The notes under the pieces were generated by a model. The model made no database searches. It was given only the letters and a program-made list of their open reading frames with translations, and was not told the origin of the DNA. Shown here piece after piece: positions 34,261 through 46,100 of a stretch of 64,000 nucleotides of DNA. Source of the stretch: Isoetes taiwanensis (taxonomy: Eukaryota > Streptophyta > Lycopodiopsida > Isoetales > Isoetaceae); the NCBI GenBank assembly GCA_021234155.1, contig JAJEKV010000057.1, forward strand, positions 5,301,821 through 5,365,820, given 5' to 3'. Numbering within the stretch: position 1 is the stretch's first letter; every line of letters starts with the position of its first letter. The position numbers and the translations under genes were made by a program.

Positions 34261-34842
34261 TAGGTTTCTTTTCCTCAAAAGCTCACAAGATTGATATCTT
34301 CCATATATATCCTGGATAAATCCAAATCAGATAGATCTGTAAATTTCCATCTCCAATTGTACAGATAGTAGAAGGGATCTGTTGGCTATATATGGCAGTA
34401 AATCCAATAAAATGGGCGATAAAATAATGCTATCGTTCAGACCAATTGTATGATCCCCGTGATTAAACATAATATACAATGGTTTAAATCTTCGTCTATG
34501 TGCCTTTGTACTGAGCAGACTGTGAAATATAAAGGTAAGAGGTTTATTGTCTCCATTTAGCCTTCCTCTCTTCTCATCGTAATGTGTTATTCTGTAGTCG
34601 ATTTTTTGCTTCAATGTTTGCTTCAAATCACTCTCTACAGAAGGAGTGCAGCTGAGTTGTAAATGCAATGTAGTTACACGTTGTCATGATCTGACATGCC
34701 CAGAGATCTGTGTTATTGATAGTAATGCTATGGCATCAGAACAAGGTAAATGACTGTATGTTCTCCATCATTTCTTATATTCTGGACCCTTTTTCTTTAA
34801 TTCTGTATAACATATATTTTCTTGATTAAGGTTATAATTTGC
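34261..34842. other. Intergenic, target region of the L1
   Basis: AT-rich. No gene. Its right end carries the left copy of the L1 target duplication (34843-34852). Confidence 0.35.
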
Positions 34843-35353
34843 CTACTATAGCTTTTTTTTTTATTGAAGGCTATATATATTATTTAAAGTATATTAAAGT
34901 GTACAAAAAACTTTTTTCCAGGGAAGTTTAACCCTTAAAAAAGCATCAGCTTATGCGGGATGACAGATTAAAATAGATAGAGTGGCTATAAAAGCAAGAA
35001 ATAAAGTTCATAATTTTTGAGTCCTCACTCAATGGATAGATAGGAGATTCTGATTTGTGCATTTTCTGGCCTTCCCCCTGAAGATGGAATGAAAGACACA
35101 GTAAATACACATGCATGAGCCTGCCATGGCCATATTATATCTGCCTTTGGCATCCTTGGCAGTGCAGATGAGCTCTCTTCTGATATCATAGTTCTGGTCA
35201 CAACAGCAGCCACATGTACAAAAGGCATCCAGGTGTGTCGATGTGTCAGCCGGTCCGAAAAACTTAATCCATTCATGATTGATTTCTGCTTTGATATTCT
35301 TCCATTCAAGCCTCCTGGTCAAGATGAATAAGGTATCTGCAACAGCAAACATA

Positions 35354-37768
35354 TCATCCATTAATATTCATAATCCAGCTGATATCATACAATACCTGTT
35401 TTATGATCCCCTCCGGTGGGGTAATTTCACAATTAAAAATAAAGCTATTTCTTCCTTTCCAGATTCTCCATAGGAGAATGTAAATTCTCCAATCGGATGG
35501 ATTGGTAGGCATAAAGAAGTCTTTGTGGCTCAGGGCAACCAGGTTTTGGCCAAAGATATTGGATGCAAGTTCCAAAACCCATTCCGACCATAGGCAGGTT
35601 CTAAATAGGTGTTCTTCATCTTCTTTATTAGCCAAGCATCTGTCACATAGATCCGAGTTAGTCATAGCTAAACAAAATCTCTTACAGTTGGTAGCAAGGC
35701 CTTTATACCAAAGTTGCCACATGAAAGCTTTGATCTTTGGGTTGATGGGGTTGTTCCACATAAAAATCAGGTTTTTCCTTGTTGTTTCATGGGAGACATC
35801 CCATTTTGAATGGACTGTGATCTCCTGATAGCTCATTAAGAATCTGTAAGCCAGTTTGACTGTATAACCACTTTTACCATTGTGTTTCCACGAGTCTGGA
35901 GAGTGAGACCATCTGCCCTGCAATATGATATTAGTGATGGCTTCATAGAGCAACTTGGTTTGATTATCCTCATCTGCAAGAACGGAAGCCTGAAAGGGAA
36001 TAATACCATTGACATCAAATAGGTGGCTGATGAGAGTGATTCCCTTTTGTTTCCAAAGCTTGACTTGCTCAGGGAAGTGACAAGCCAGGCATAAATTGGG
36101 ATTATCAAGGATCAGTGCTGGGTTCCAAAAAATTGATTGATCCATCGAGAGCCCCTTTTCCCAATTATACATATGTCTGACTTCTTCCCAAGCATAGATC
36201 CATTTTTTAATAATACCTGGAGTTGAAGCAGGGATGGAGAAAGGGAAATAGATAGAGTGAGGCAGCTCCATCTTAAGAATTCTCCATCCATACGGATGAC
36301 ATTTGCTGATATAGTGTCTGACGAGGATGGATATAGGATGTTTTATCTTGTCATAACAAGCCCTGTAGAAATATTTAGCAGCTAAAGCTAAACCCTGTTT
36401 TCTGATGCTAATGGTACCGAGACCTCCATTCTTTTTTAGTTTGCAGCATTCCTCCATTGAAATCGGGTGCCAGCATCTTTTATTCTGACCACAAGCTATG
36501 AGCCTGCCAATAATACTTTGAAGCCTGTTAGTGATCTTCTTGGGGGCCAGAATGACCGAAGATTGATAAACCTGAGAAGAGGAAATCACGAAGTTCGCTA
36601 TAATAGCTCTCCCGTTTTTAGAGAGATATTTAGAGTTAAGAGAATCAACCTTTTTATAGAATTTCTCGACTATATCAAGCCATAAATCTGAGGCATTGCT
36701 CCTGATTGCAAATGGGATCCCAAGAATCTTGGATTTGGTGCAGGGGAAATAGTACTTACATCCAAAGAGTTGAGCAGCCCGAGTACCTTTGTCGATCTCC
36801 CTGGAGTGGATATCTGATTTGAGAGGATTGATTTTACAACCTGAAACATTGCCAAAATCCTGGAGGATACTCTGGGTATTGATGATGGAACCCTGATCCA
36901 TGGAGGTTAGAATAAAAGTGTCATCTGCAAAATGCCCATTTAGGATCTGATCTACTTGTGGATTCTCTGGGAGCTTAAGGCCTTTAACCGAGTTATTAAT
37001 CTTGGCATCTTCCAATCTGCTGTGCAAAGCTTCCATAACAATTAAAAAGAGGAAGGGTGCTAGGGGACAACCTTGTTTTATCCCTCTTTGGATAGAGAAG
37101 AAGGGGCTAGTCTCACCATTAATGAAAACTGCAGATCTGGAATTGCTGAGAATGGCATTAAACATACCAATATTTTCCTCATTGAAGCCAAGAGCTCTGC
37201 AACATTTGTAAAGAAACTTCCAGCTGACTGTGTCAAAAGCTTTAGTGATGTCAAGCTTAAGAAGAGCTATGTCTTGATTGGAGTCTTTAGCCCATTGCAA
37301 ACCCAGGATAGCAGTCACCACATTGTCCAAGATGAATCTGTCTTTGAGGTATGCTGACTGGGTGCTGCTAATAACAGAGTCCAAGATCTTTTTGAGTCTG
37401 GCAGCTATGGCACCTGCAATTATCTTGTATACAACATTAGTCAAAGAAATAGAGTGCAGAGTGCGCAAAAGAGGTGGGAGAGTCGATTTTGGGAATAAGG
37501 GTAATAAGACTGGTGTTAATCCGAGCATCCAAACGCTTGCAAACCCTGAACTCATTAGCCAAATTGGTAATTCCCATACCAAGAATAGGCCAGGGGTTTT
37601 ACCATTATCCATACCCATAATTACTTCCTTGAGCTCGATTTCTGAGAAAGAGGAAGATATTAACTCATTTTGATTGTCGTTTACCTTGTTCCCTATTTTG
37701 ATAAAAGTATCCATCATCTCTTGGGACAATCGAATTAGTACCCATAATATTAGTGAAATGCTCAACAT
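35354..37768 (-). pseudogene. L1 ORF2 reverse transcriptase and zinc tail
   Basis: An 804-codon uninterrupted frame. RT blocks: AYLKDRFILDNVV, LLKLDITKAFDTVSW, GIKQGCPLAPFLFLIVMEAL, and GHFADDTFIL with FADD at the catalytic YxDD position, as is common in plant L1. The C-terminal zf-RVT segment has AFMWQLWYKGLATNCKRF and CDRCLANKEDEEHLFRTC. The N-terminal part of ORF2 is in other frames, so the element as it stands cannot make one full ORF2 protein. A 110-codon frame after the stop (35029-35361) is Cys-rich and unassigned. Confidence 0.9.
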
Positions 37769-38203
37769 TTTGCTTTTTTAAGATCTATATCCTCAGAAAT
37801 AAGATTATCCCCTACTCTGATATCATGGATCTGGTTTCTTTTGATCCTAGTTTTGGTTTTGACAAAAAAATATTTGGAGTTACACCTCTCATCCTCTTTG
37901 AGCTCCTTGATTTTTGCTTTAGTTTTCCATCCTTTAGCAATTTCCAACTCTTCTTTTCAATCACGGATCTTAATATCATTCTGCTGTCGGTTGGAGTAGT
38001 GATAAGCCTTTGTCTTAGGGCTGGCGGATTGGCTTGCTTGTTATGATGAATCTCTTTACCCCATTCCTTGACCCGACTTTTTATATGCTTAGCAAGATTG
38101 ATCCACCACCACATCCGATACGATTAGCATCGGGGAGGTAGGATGACAATTGTAGATATCTTGGAGCTTGGGCATAAAGTCATTATGCTCAAGAAGGTGA
38201 CAT

Positions 38204-38965
38204 TCACTTAAAAAAGGATTTTCTCTTATTTTGATCAGCACCACTTAAAATAATTAATTGAGGGGTAGTGGTCGAGGAAAGAGTATAGCCGACTAAATTC
38301 TCCACCACACTACTAATGGTCCAAAAATTTTCACTAAGGTAGAATCTATCATGAAGGCGACAAATGGGATCAGCTCTATGATCGACCCGGTGAAAGCGAT
38401 GAGGCTTGGTCCTAGCTAGCTTAAGATTATGATTATAGAGAAGACTGACCCAAGCATTCATTTCGTGAGGAAGAAGGGGTCTGAAATTTCTATTTTTCAT
38501 AAAGCAGTCAGTTACCATGTTGAAATCACCTCCAATAATCAGATCATCAACATCTAAACTTGCTAAGCTAGAGTTAATCTTATTCCAGACTAGAATTCTA
38601 TAAGAAGGATTATGATAGGAGTAGACATTAACTAGGGCTACACTACTTGACCCGATCTTGCAGACCAAAATCTGCCATCTACCATTATTATCATTGATCA
38701 TGTGATGAATATGCAGATCAATTCTCTGATTCCAAGCTATTGCTATGCCTGCAGAAGAGTCGTTAGCACTAATAGACCAAGTTTGAAAATTAGGAGGAAG
38801 AGCCCTGGAAATGATAATATTATGGTTAAGATCATGGATCTTATGCTCCTGGATGAATAAAATATCAGGGTTGAGGGAGGAGAGGCAGACTTTTAAACGT
38901 TCCCTTTTAATAATATTATTAATACCTTGGAGATTCCAAGTGATAATTCTAAGGGATTTAAACAT
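38204..38965 (-). pseudogene. L1 ORF2 endonuclease part
   Basis: A 253-codon frame with the AP-endonuclease motifs in order: ITWNLQGINN (catalytic Asn), FIQEHKI (catalytic Glu), GIAIAWN, and GGDFNMV (Asp/Asn pair). It ends in KRKSFFK at 38204. ORF2 is broken between here and RT: a linker piece with KELKEDERCNSKYFF (37762-37947) is in another frame. Confidence 0.85.
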
Positions 38966-39300
38966 TAATATTTGTAAAAGCCTTTGGCCATTCTAGATTG
39001 AATGGCTGAATTCCTGGGACTAACTCTAAGAGGTCCAACATAAGCTTTTTTCTGTCCTCTACCCCTTTTCTTAGTTATCTGCTTCCACCCTTCATCATCA
39101 CAAGAGTGAAGAAAATCATTCTCGGAGCTGTTACTCTCGATTAATCGACCTCGGGATGATTTACTTCTTTAAGGGGGAAAGAAGGAGTTACAAATCCTGT
39201 ATTCAATTTGACTGCCATATTAATATTTTTGAAGACAAAGTTCCAATTACTGTCAAAATACGGTTCATTCAGATCGTAATTGGGAATGAAGTCCTTATTA

Positions 39301-40218
39301 TCATCGATCTTGGCACGGGGATAATAATTTTCTTTGCCGTTTGCACCTCATCCTCAAAAGTCTTCTTTTTGGTCGCCACTCTTGTCGATAATGAGAGGGG
39401 TTTGAGGTTTGGGGGCTTTTATTATCAAAGGGACCTTCTTCTTGAGGAATTTCGAAAACAGGGAGCTTAGAATAAACAATGTTTAAGTCCATAGTTCTGC
39501 TTTCAGAAGTCTTGATTTTAACATTCCTCAGCCATCCAGAATTGATATTCTTAGAAATACAGACGGAAGGGAAGTTAGTTTGAGGAATGTTAATAGATAT
39601 AATGTCCCCGAGGTTCCCTGCAATAGCCTTAAGATGTGAAAGGGTCCACAGAGCAGGGGGTAAATTGGGGAAGGTAATCCAAGTAGCAGTAGATATGTAA
39701 TCACTATTTCCCGGAGTAAAAAATGGGCTCCATCTCATAATATAGAAGTCACAGTTGCTAATTTTGCCCAATTTCTTTTTTAGAATGTGGGAAACACTAA
39801 AATTATCCTTGCATAAGATTTGAAAGGTTCTGGCATCGATCTTGAGTAAAGATAAAATTGGTATTCTCTGAGTCTTAGTGATCCAGAATTTAACTTCTCC
39901 TAGGGAGGGGCAATTGATAGGGAAGTGGATGATCAGACCTTTTTCAGTATACAGATTAACAGCTGTGGAATCTTGAATACCCAACAGATCAATATAATCC
40001 AAATTATCTTTAGGCGTGTCAGAAGGATTATCACAAGAAACCACATTAAGCAAAGCATTTTTATAAGAAGGAAGAGGTTGACCTTTTGCTTTGTCGCTTT
40101 TGCCTAGAATCGGAATCCGGTTACTGACGTTCTGCTCACCTACAAAAGTACTTGCTTTGCCGAACCCGGATATGTTTGTACTCGTGCAATTCTTGCATTC
40201 GCATTGGTTCGTTTCCAA
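39301..40218 (-). CDS. L1 ORF1, DUF4283-type
   Basis: A 305-codon frame. Residues about 100-225 fit the plant L1 ORF1 domain DUF4283: RIPILSLLKIDARTFQILC, then a partner segment WITFPNLPPALWTLSHLKAI and GDIISI. The C-terminus is basic (RPKRRLLRMRCKRQRK). An early Cys-rich piece (CECKNCTST) is near the start. It is expected to bind L1 RNA. The frame is intact over this span, but the C-terminal residues may be out of the original frame. A zinc knuckle is not seen. Confidence 0.75.
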   Translation of the reverse strand: METNQCECKNCTSTNISGFGKASTFVGEQNVSNRIPILGKSDKAKGQPLPSYKNALLNVVSCDNPSDTPKDNLDYIDLLGIQDSTAVNLYTEKGLIIHFPINCPSLGEVKFWITKTQRIPILSLLKIDARTFQILCKDNFSVSHILKKKLGKISNCDFYIMRWSPFFTPGNSDYISTATWITFPNLPPALWTLSHLKAIAGNLGDIISINIPQTNFPSVCISKNINSGWLRNVKIKTSESRTMDLNIVYSKLPVFEIPQEEGPFDNKSPQTSNPSHYRQEWRPKRRLLRMRCKRQRKLLSPCQDR

Positions 40219-40313
40219 AGGGTTGAAATAGCCATTTGAGTCCCTTATTTTGCATGCACTGGTATCTTTTTTTAGTGTGGTCTGGAGAATCCCATACTCC
40301 TGAGAGACGCCCT

Positions 40314-41308
40314 CTAGTAACAGGTCTGCACCCCCGATGGGAGTCTACTTTTAGCTTGCCTTCGATGCATTTCTATGACCGTGTCATTAGCTTCTTCCCA
40401 TCTCTTAATCAGTTTAATCGAGGCCTTGGAGTTCCACTTAAGATTTTCCAAGTCCATAAGCAGAGCTTTCGCCGAATTGAGAAGTTCATCCATTGATTTC
40501 TGAAAGATGTTATTCTTTAGGCTACAGCAGTCCGACTCAGAGTGGCCTTGCTTCACCATTATCCTCTTGCAAAGATTTCTGTCCATTTCTTGAAGTAATT
40601 CCAGAAAATTCCAAGCCCAGTCACGATCGTTGGCTCTGCCAGAGGCGTAATCCTTCTCTAAAGCCCTCATTTTACCCAAAGTGTCACAAAGCACTCCGTC
40701 CTCCTGAACATCCATGCAAACTGCCGCAGCTCTTTGCTGATCTTGGATAAGCGCGAATGTTATGTATAAGGTTTTCAATTTTTCCCACACCTTATCTTTC
40801 TTGTCTTCCAGCCAGAAAATGTTCGTCCATTCATCATCCTCCATGATTCTGAGGGCCTTTTCTTTGTCAATTGAGTTTTTGGAGGGCCCCGAACCATTTT
40901 TTCCTTGTCTGTAAGACATGACTAATTTTCCCCGGCAAATCTCCACACAAGAATCTGTAGATCTGTGAAGAACCAGGCCGGCCTGAGGTCGAAAAACTCT
41001 GTCCAATGTAGAATGGGCTCGATCCCAAATCGTTCCAGTACCGAAATTTGAAAGAGATTTCTTGAGAATCTGCCTAAGGCTAGATAGCCAGAGTTATGGG
41101 CCGATACTCTTAATGAACCTACCCTATCAAAGCAAAGAATACTCAGATAATGACTGCTAAAAGCTGATCTGCTAAATCCTATTCTCGTTCTAGAGTTGTA
41201 CGATTGAATAATTATACTATCTAATGCTGCCACTGTCACATCAAAGCCATCGGGGATCTCCGGGAAGCCCAGACCCTGGAGAACAGCCTCCAAGAAGGCC
41301 TCATCCAT
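40314..41308 (-). pseudogene. Extra ORF region at the 5' end of the L1
   Basis: An ATG at about 41308 opens MDEAFLEAVLQGLGFPEIPD and runs to about 40922. A second frame from about 41006 to 40314 continues with MSYRQGKNGSGPSKNSIDKE and a charged helical segment (WTNIFWLEDKKDKVWEKLKT), ending SRLPSGVQTCY. One frame change near 40922 would separate them. It lies 96 bases before the DUF4283 ORF. No known domain recognised. It could be an N-terminal extension of ORF1 or a separate first ORF. Confidence 0.5.
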
Positions 41309-41390
41309 TGGGTCTGGTACTCTCACGGAGTTCGAGGCGCCAAATGTAGCGCCCAACGTTCATATCCTTGCCCACTATAGCTACTATAGC

Positions 41391-41975
41391 TAAATATTTG
41401 ACGCATGCAAATTCTGAGTGTAAAGGTGTTATTTGCAAAAGCTGACTTCTCACAAACGTCAATGAGGTGTCATTTTTGTTCTGCATATATGTAATAACTC
41501 TCTTCCTGGATTTGTGCCTTAGTTACTTTTTTTGTTAATTGTAAATGTTATTCCTCTACATTCAGATATTTGACATATAACCAACTTACAAATCCAAGAG
41601 GATTATTGAAAACTTTCCAACTAGAGATCAAAATTTGAGATTGTTTTTCTTTTCGCTGAAGCATGATGTTGTGCATTGAAGCATGTCTAACTACTTCAAT
41701 GTAACTACTTCAATGCACAATATAGTAGTTAAACATGCTTCAAATTGATTTGATATTTTTTACACCTTATAATGGTTTAAGATTCTAAGATTTCTAATTT
41801 TTAGCTTGAAAATTAATTACAATGAGTACTGTGATCAACAATTTAAAGTTCAACATACAAGGATGGGTCTTTTTCCACAACATTGTTGCTAAATGCTACC
41901 AGTACATCCAAAACAAAGTAAATTAACTATTTTTCTATGCTCAAGGCAACCATTGAACCTCACGAAAAACAATGT
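41391..41975. other. Intergenic with nested inverted repeat
   Basis: TTGAAGCATGTCTAACTAC (41676-41694) is matched 18 of 19 by the complement of 41725-41743. Inside it TTGTGCATTGAAG (41669-41681) pairs with CTTCAATGCACAA (41708-41720). AACTACTTCAATG is also directly repeated. No gene. Confidence 0.6.
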
Positions 41976-42130
41976 AATGCCACGGTTCTATTGCGACAGC
42001 AATAGAACCGACATTCCTTGGATGGGGACATTCAGCCTCTCTTCATTATTCTATCATCGGCGTTCTCTTGAGCTAGTTCTCCTTCTTCTCTATCCTATCA
42101 GCTTCCTACTATCCTATCAGCTTCCTACTC
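41976..42130 (+). repeat. Hairpin leader, copy 1
   Basis: Starts GCCACGGTTCTATTG. A perfect 12-bp stem CGGTTCTATTGC (41983-41994) / GCAATAGAACCG (41999-42010) closes a GACA loop. It is followed by CATTCCTTGGATGGGGA and a pyrimidine-rich stretch to CTATCCTATCAGCTTCC. The same sequence is found at 48129-48280, with 24 extra bases after GGGGA. A local duplication of TATCCTATCAGCTTCCTAC follows here. Confidence 0.75.
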
Positions 42131-43190
42131 TCCTACGATTCTCTATTTTGTTTTCTTCTAGCCTGTGAGGATAGGGCTTCTATCTATCCCCCTTTTCTCT
42201 TCCGTTTGTAAAGAATTTCTCCCCTTTTCCGTGAAGGGGTTGGACTCCAGTTCTGTTGCAGGATCATGAGGGCAGTTCTTTCAGTTTCGGTGCAGGAGTA
42301 ACATTGGGTTCCTTTTTCTTTTTGCAGGTTCATACCTTTGATGCAGACTAAAGGATGGCGCCAGGATGTTTATAGAGCCATTTGGCGAGATGGATAGGGA
42401 CTTATCCGATGGAGCTGTGGACCTGCCATACACCGGAGGTTTTTTGTTCTTTATCCCTTTTTTAAGATTTGCTTTGGCCTTCCTTTTCTTCATAGCTTGG
42501 ATGAACAGGTTAGTCTGCTTTGATAGGCTGATTTTCGTCAGAGCTTGGCAGGATAAGTAGAATAACTTCCATTAAAATTTTGAGTTGTCTCTGGTCTTGT
42601 CTTACAAATTTCCTAGTAATTTGGTAGGTGCTCCACTGCTCTTATCTTTCTGTTTTTCATGTTGATCAGTTTTGTCTGTGGCAGTTTTTGCGTGTGTCTG
42701 ATTTCTATTTCAGATTTTTGCTCTGTCGGTGACCCCTTAAGCTCACGATTAGCCATATCCAAGATCACTTATCCTTCACCAGAGCTTTTGCCATCGGTCT
42801 GGATTCTGAAGACGATCTGGGCTGTTGCACAAACCCCATTCATTCTATTGCACCAACTGGTATTGAATCCGATATGCTCAAATCGGTGTTGGATCCATGG
42901 CAAACCGTTTCGTTGCCCCTGCTCGTTACCTCTGCCAAAGTTTGCGTTCAATCTGTTAAAGGTTAGCCTGGCGATTATGTTTAGGGATGAAGCAGGATTG
43001 CAAGATTCGGCGCCATAGAGGCTACACGATGCTTCGATCTGTTCGGCGCCGCCACAGGACGATGCAGTTTCTAGAAGAACAATTGGTTTTACTCTGTTAT
43101 GATTTTTTGTTATATATTAACTGTTTTAGTTTGTTCAATGTCAGTTTTATTGGCGTGTTGGTGGAGATACAGAGTTTGTGAGATATGGTT
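42131..43190 (+). other. Body after leader copy 1, unidentified
   Basis: Exon-like features: acceptors TGTTGCAG (about 42262) and TTTTTGCAG (about 42328), and a 64-codon frame from 42366 (MFIEPFGEMDRDLSDGAVDL). A second protein-like frame at 42700-43018 contains SKITYPSPELLPSVW. None matches a family I know. It could be a captured host segment or a non-coding transcript. Confidence 0.25.
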
Positions 43191-46100
43191 TCAGGTTCGA
43201 TTCCCTTTCGTGTTATTTGTCTAGTTTTACTTGTTTTATTCTTTTATTAGATCCATGTTTTCTCTAGTTCTTCCTTTACTTGTTTTATTCTTCATTTCTA
43301 CCTTTACTTATTTTATTCTCCTTTTTTATCTATGTTGCCCTTGGTCGATGTAATAGGCTTATTGTTTCTTTTTTATGCTTTTAGATTTGCGTTTTTTGAT
43401 CACATTCCCTCCGTTATGACCCTTGCCGACATGCTTGTTCTAGTATATGATGAAACTTTGACTTGCTTGGGAGGCATTGTTTTCTCTCCTTCTTAACGAC
43501 CACTACATGCATGTTTGTTTTGGTCTATATAAAATGGGTTTGTCATGGGCCTTGGATGTTGTATCATATTTTTCCAGGATGTGACTTTTTTCAAGCGCAC
43601 TTGTTAGTGCTTGGAATGCCTTGTTTGCTTGTGATTCTCTCCCTTACATGGACACCTTATAATATCGTGTTGAACTGCCTGTTGCTTGTGTTACTCTCTC
43701 CCCTTTAAATCATGTTGGCTTTAGACTAGGTTTTCATGGGTCTTTTACAGTGGTCGTTGTCATTGCAGGTATTTACATGTTGTGCACTTTTTGGTTTTGT
43801 TAGTGCCATTTCGTCCCCTCACAACGCAATTGAAGTTTGATAGTTGGCATTATATGTGTTTGCATTGTCGTGCCACTTGTTCCATCTTTGTGAGATGTTT
43901 GGGTTATATAATTTTCCTTGCCTTCATTAGGTGGACCTAGATTCCATTGGTTTTTAACTCGTCCGATGGATAATTTTGGCATTTGTATCTTCTCATTTTT
44001 AATACTTCTTGAACTCCTTATGTTAATAGTTTACTTTGGTACTTCCTCTGTTAATCGATCTCTCATAGCGGGTTTGGGTCAATATCGACCCTATTGTGAC
44101 TTCGTGACCACTTGGATCATCAAGAGATGGATTTTCCTTGTATGACTTGGTGACAACATGGATCAACAATGGTCAAGATTCTTATTATGCTAGGTATGTG
44201 GATCTCTTTTGTTCTTAAGTTGACATGGTGCATAGATACTTGGACCTTTTTCATAAACAAGTTGCCCCTCTCAAAATTGCCACCAAATGTTTTTGCGTAT
44301 TTTCCTTTGTAATTATTGACCCTTAGCTTTCTTCCACTTTTGGATAATATATGAGATTCTTTTCTCTTATATGCGGTTTGTTCTCACTTGCGTTTGGTGG
44401 TTTCGAAGATCGTCGTAATCCTTAGCTACTATAACGTTAAGGGTCTACGACCTCTTTATGGCATGTTTGCAGCTTACCCACGTTGTTGCACATATCTTCT
44501 TCGGCGGTTCGAAGCTCTTAGTATCTCAGTTGGTGATGTTTTGCTCGCCATAGCCATTGATATTAATTCATGGTTTTTCTTTGCATGGGGCTATTTCCTT
44601 GGGTATGTTTTTGTCATGGCTTAGTGATTCAATGTTATTTGTAGACTATTAATGATTGTCGGTCTAAGCATCACCTCCTAGATAGCTTTACCGTCATGTG
44701 TAATTTGAGAAGTTTTAGTCTGACTGTTTGTAATGCAGTTTCTCTAGTCCATCACCTCGTCGTTTCAGTTCACAATTAGTCAATTGTTACTAATTTATGT
44801 CTACCTTGTTAGGATATGTCCTCTATGGGTTGACACGGTTTATGTTCTTTTCACTTTTAGTATGGGTATATGACTTCATGTTGGTTGCAGGCATTTGGGC
44901 GTTGGTAGGTTTTTACGTTTGAGGGCATGTTTATGAGATATATGGGCATTTGGCTTGTATTCAACATGTTGGATATGTGCTTGTGTCTTTGATATGGTTG
45001 GTTGGCATCTCTCGTAATTGTGCCCCTTCTTATGGTTTTATTTATGGATTTCTTTGGTGGGTATAGGCTATATTATCATGATTTCATCTCTTGTTTATTT
45101 AGAGGTTGATTATAACAGTATTTATGGTTTTATTTGTTGGTTTCTTTGAAGGTCGATTATACCTCCCATATTATGATTTTACTTCTTGATTCTCTTGGAG
45201 GTTCATTATAGTAGGGTTTATGAGGTCTATTCTAGTTATTGCATTGGAGTCGTTCAGGGCACTTGCAAGTGGTGGTCATTCTTCAACATTGCATTTTTGG
45301 TTTGGTACACATACTTGGGTCCTTCCTAGACTACTTTCATCCGCTATAGGTGTGGTTGGATACATCATTCACAAGATTTGGTCATGTTTATTCATGTTCT
45401 TTTGCTTTGTTTTATTTGTTTTATTTGTTTTTGAATTTGTTACTTTGCTCCCCTTTTATACCACTATTCTATTTACTTATTTTGCATTGCTTTGTATTTT
45501 TTGCGCTCTAGCGTTCATGCTCCCTTTGCTGCTACAATGTTAGTCTCTCGTTCTATTGTTATGATTATTGCAACTGATATCATTTGTTATATTTCATCAG
45601 TCGCTTTCGTTATGTTTGTCCACGTTTGTTCTATTGGGCCATTTGCTCTCATTTTCTCCGTCTTTTCTTTAGTTTCATATTCGCACCATTCGATTTATTT
45701 ATGTTGCTCTCGTGGTTATTTTTGCTCCTCATCTCCTCCCATTTTATTTATTTTTAGCATCACTTGTTTTGCTTTAGTTTGTTATCCTGAGGTTTTCAAC
45801 TGCTATGCTTTATTCCTTTTTATCTAGCATTCTTCATGACCCCTTTTTTCTCTTGTTCTTTATCCCATATGTGTGTTTGTTTCTTCAAAGTTTGTTGGGT
45901 TATGTTTACTCTCGTCGTCTCGCTTCATTTTCTTCCCCAGTCCCTTTATCTTATTTTGGTCTCATCGTATCCTTTCTTTGATGTAGTATTTTTAGTGTAT
46001 TATTGCATCGAGTTGTGCGGCCGTTGTTGTCATTTTTTGTTGTCACATTCACGGATTTGTTTGTTTATCGTTCCACTTTCCATCTTTTATTACCTTTTTC

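Larger units (their letters stand above)
34853..41380 (-). mobile_element. Complete-length plant L1 LINE with target duplication
   Basis: A T run at 34853-34862 (poly-A tail in minus sense) marks the 3' end. CTACTATAGC at 34843-34852 is repeated at 41381-41390, just beyond the 5' end, a good target-site duplication; an extra overlapping ACTATAGC at 41373-41380 makes the exact 5' base uncertain. Minus-sense order: an upstream ORF region (41308-40314), ORF1 with DUF4283 (40218-39301), endonuclease (38965-38204), then RT and zinc tail (37768-35354). At about 6.5 kb it is a full-length insertion with a small number of frame breaks. Confidence 0.9.

Noticed and set aside
35025-35361. RNase H domain after the L1 RT
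   Set aside because: The Cys-rich frame lacks the Asp/Glu/Asp pattern expected for RNase H in either frame.
42366-42560. 64-codon frame MFIEPFGEMD as a gene
   Set aside because: Short, no homologue recognised, becomes hydrophobic through T-rich sequence; kept only as part of an unidentified body.
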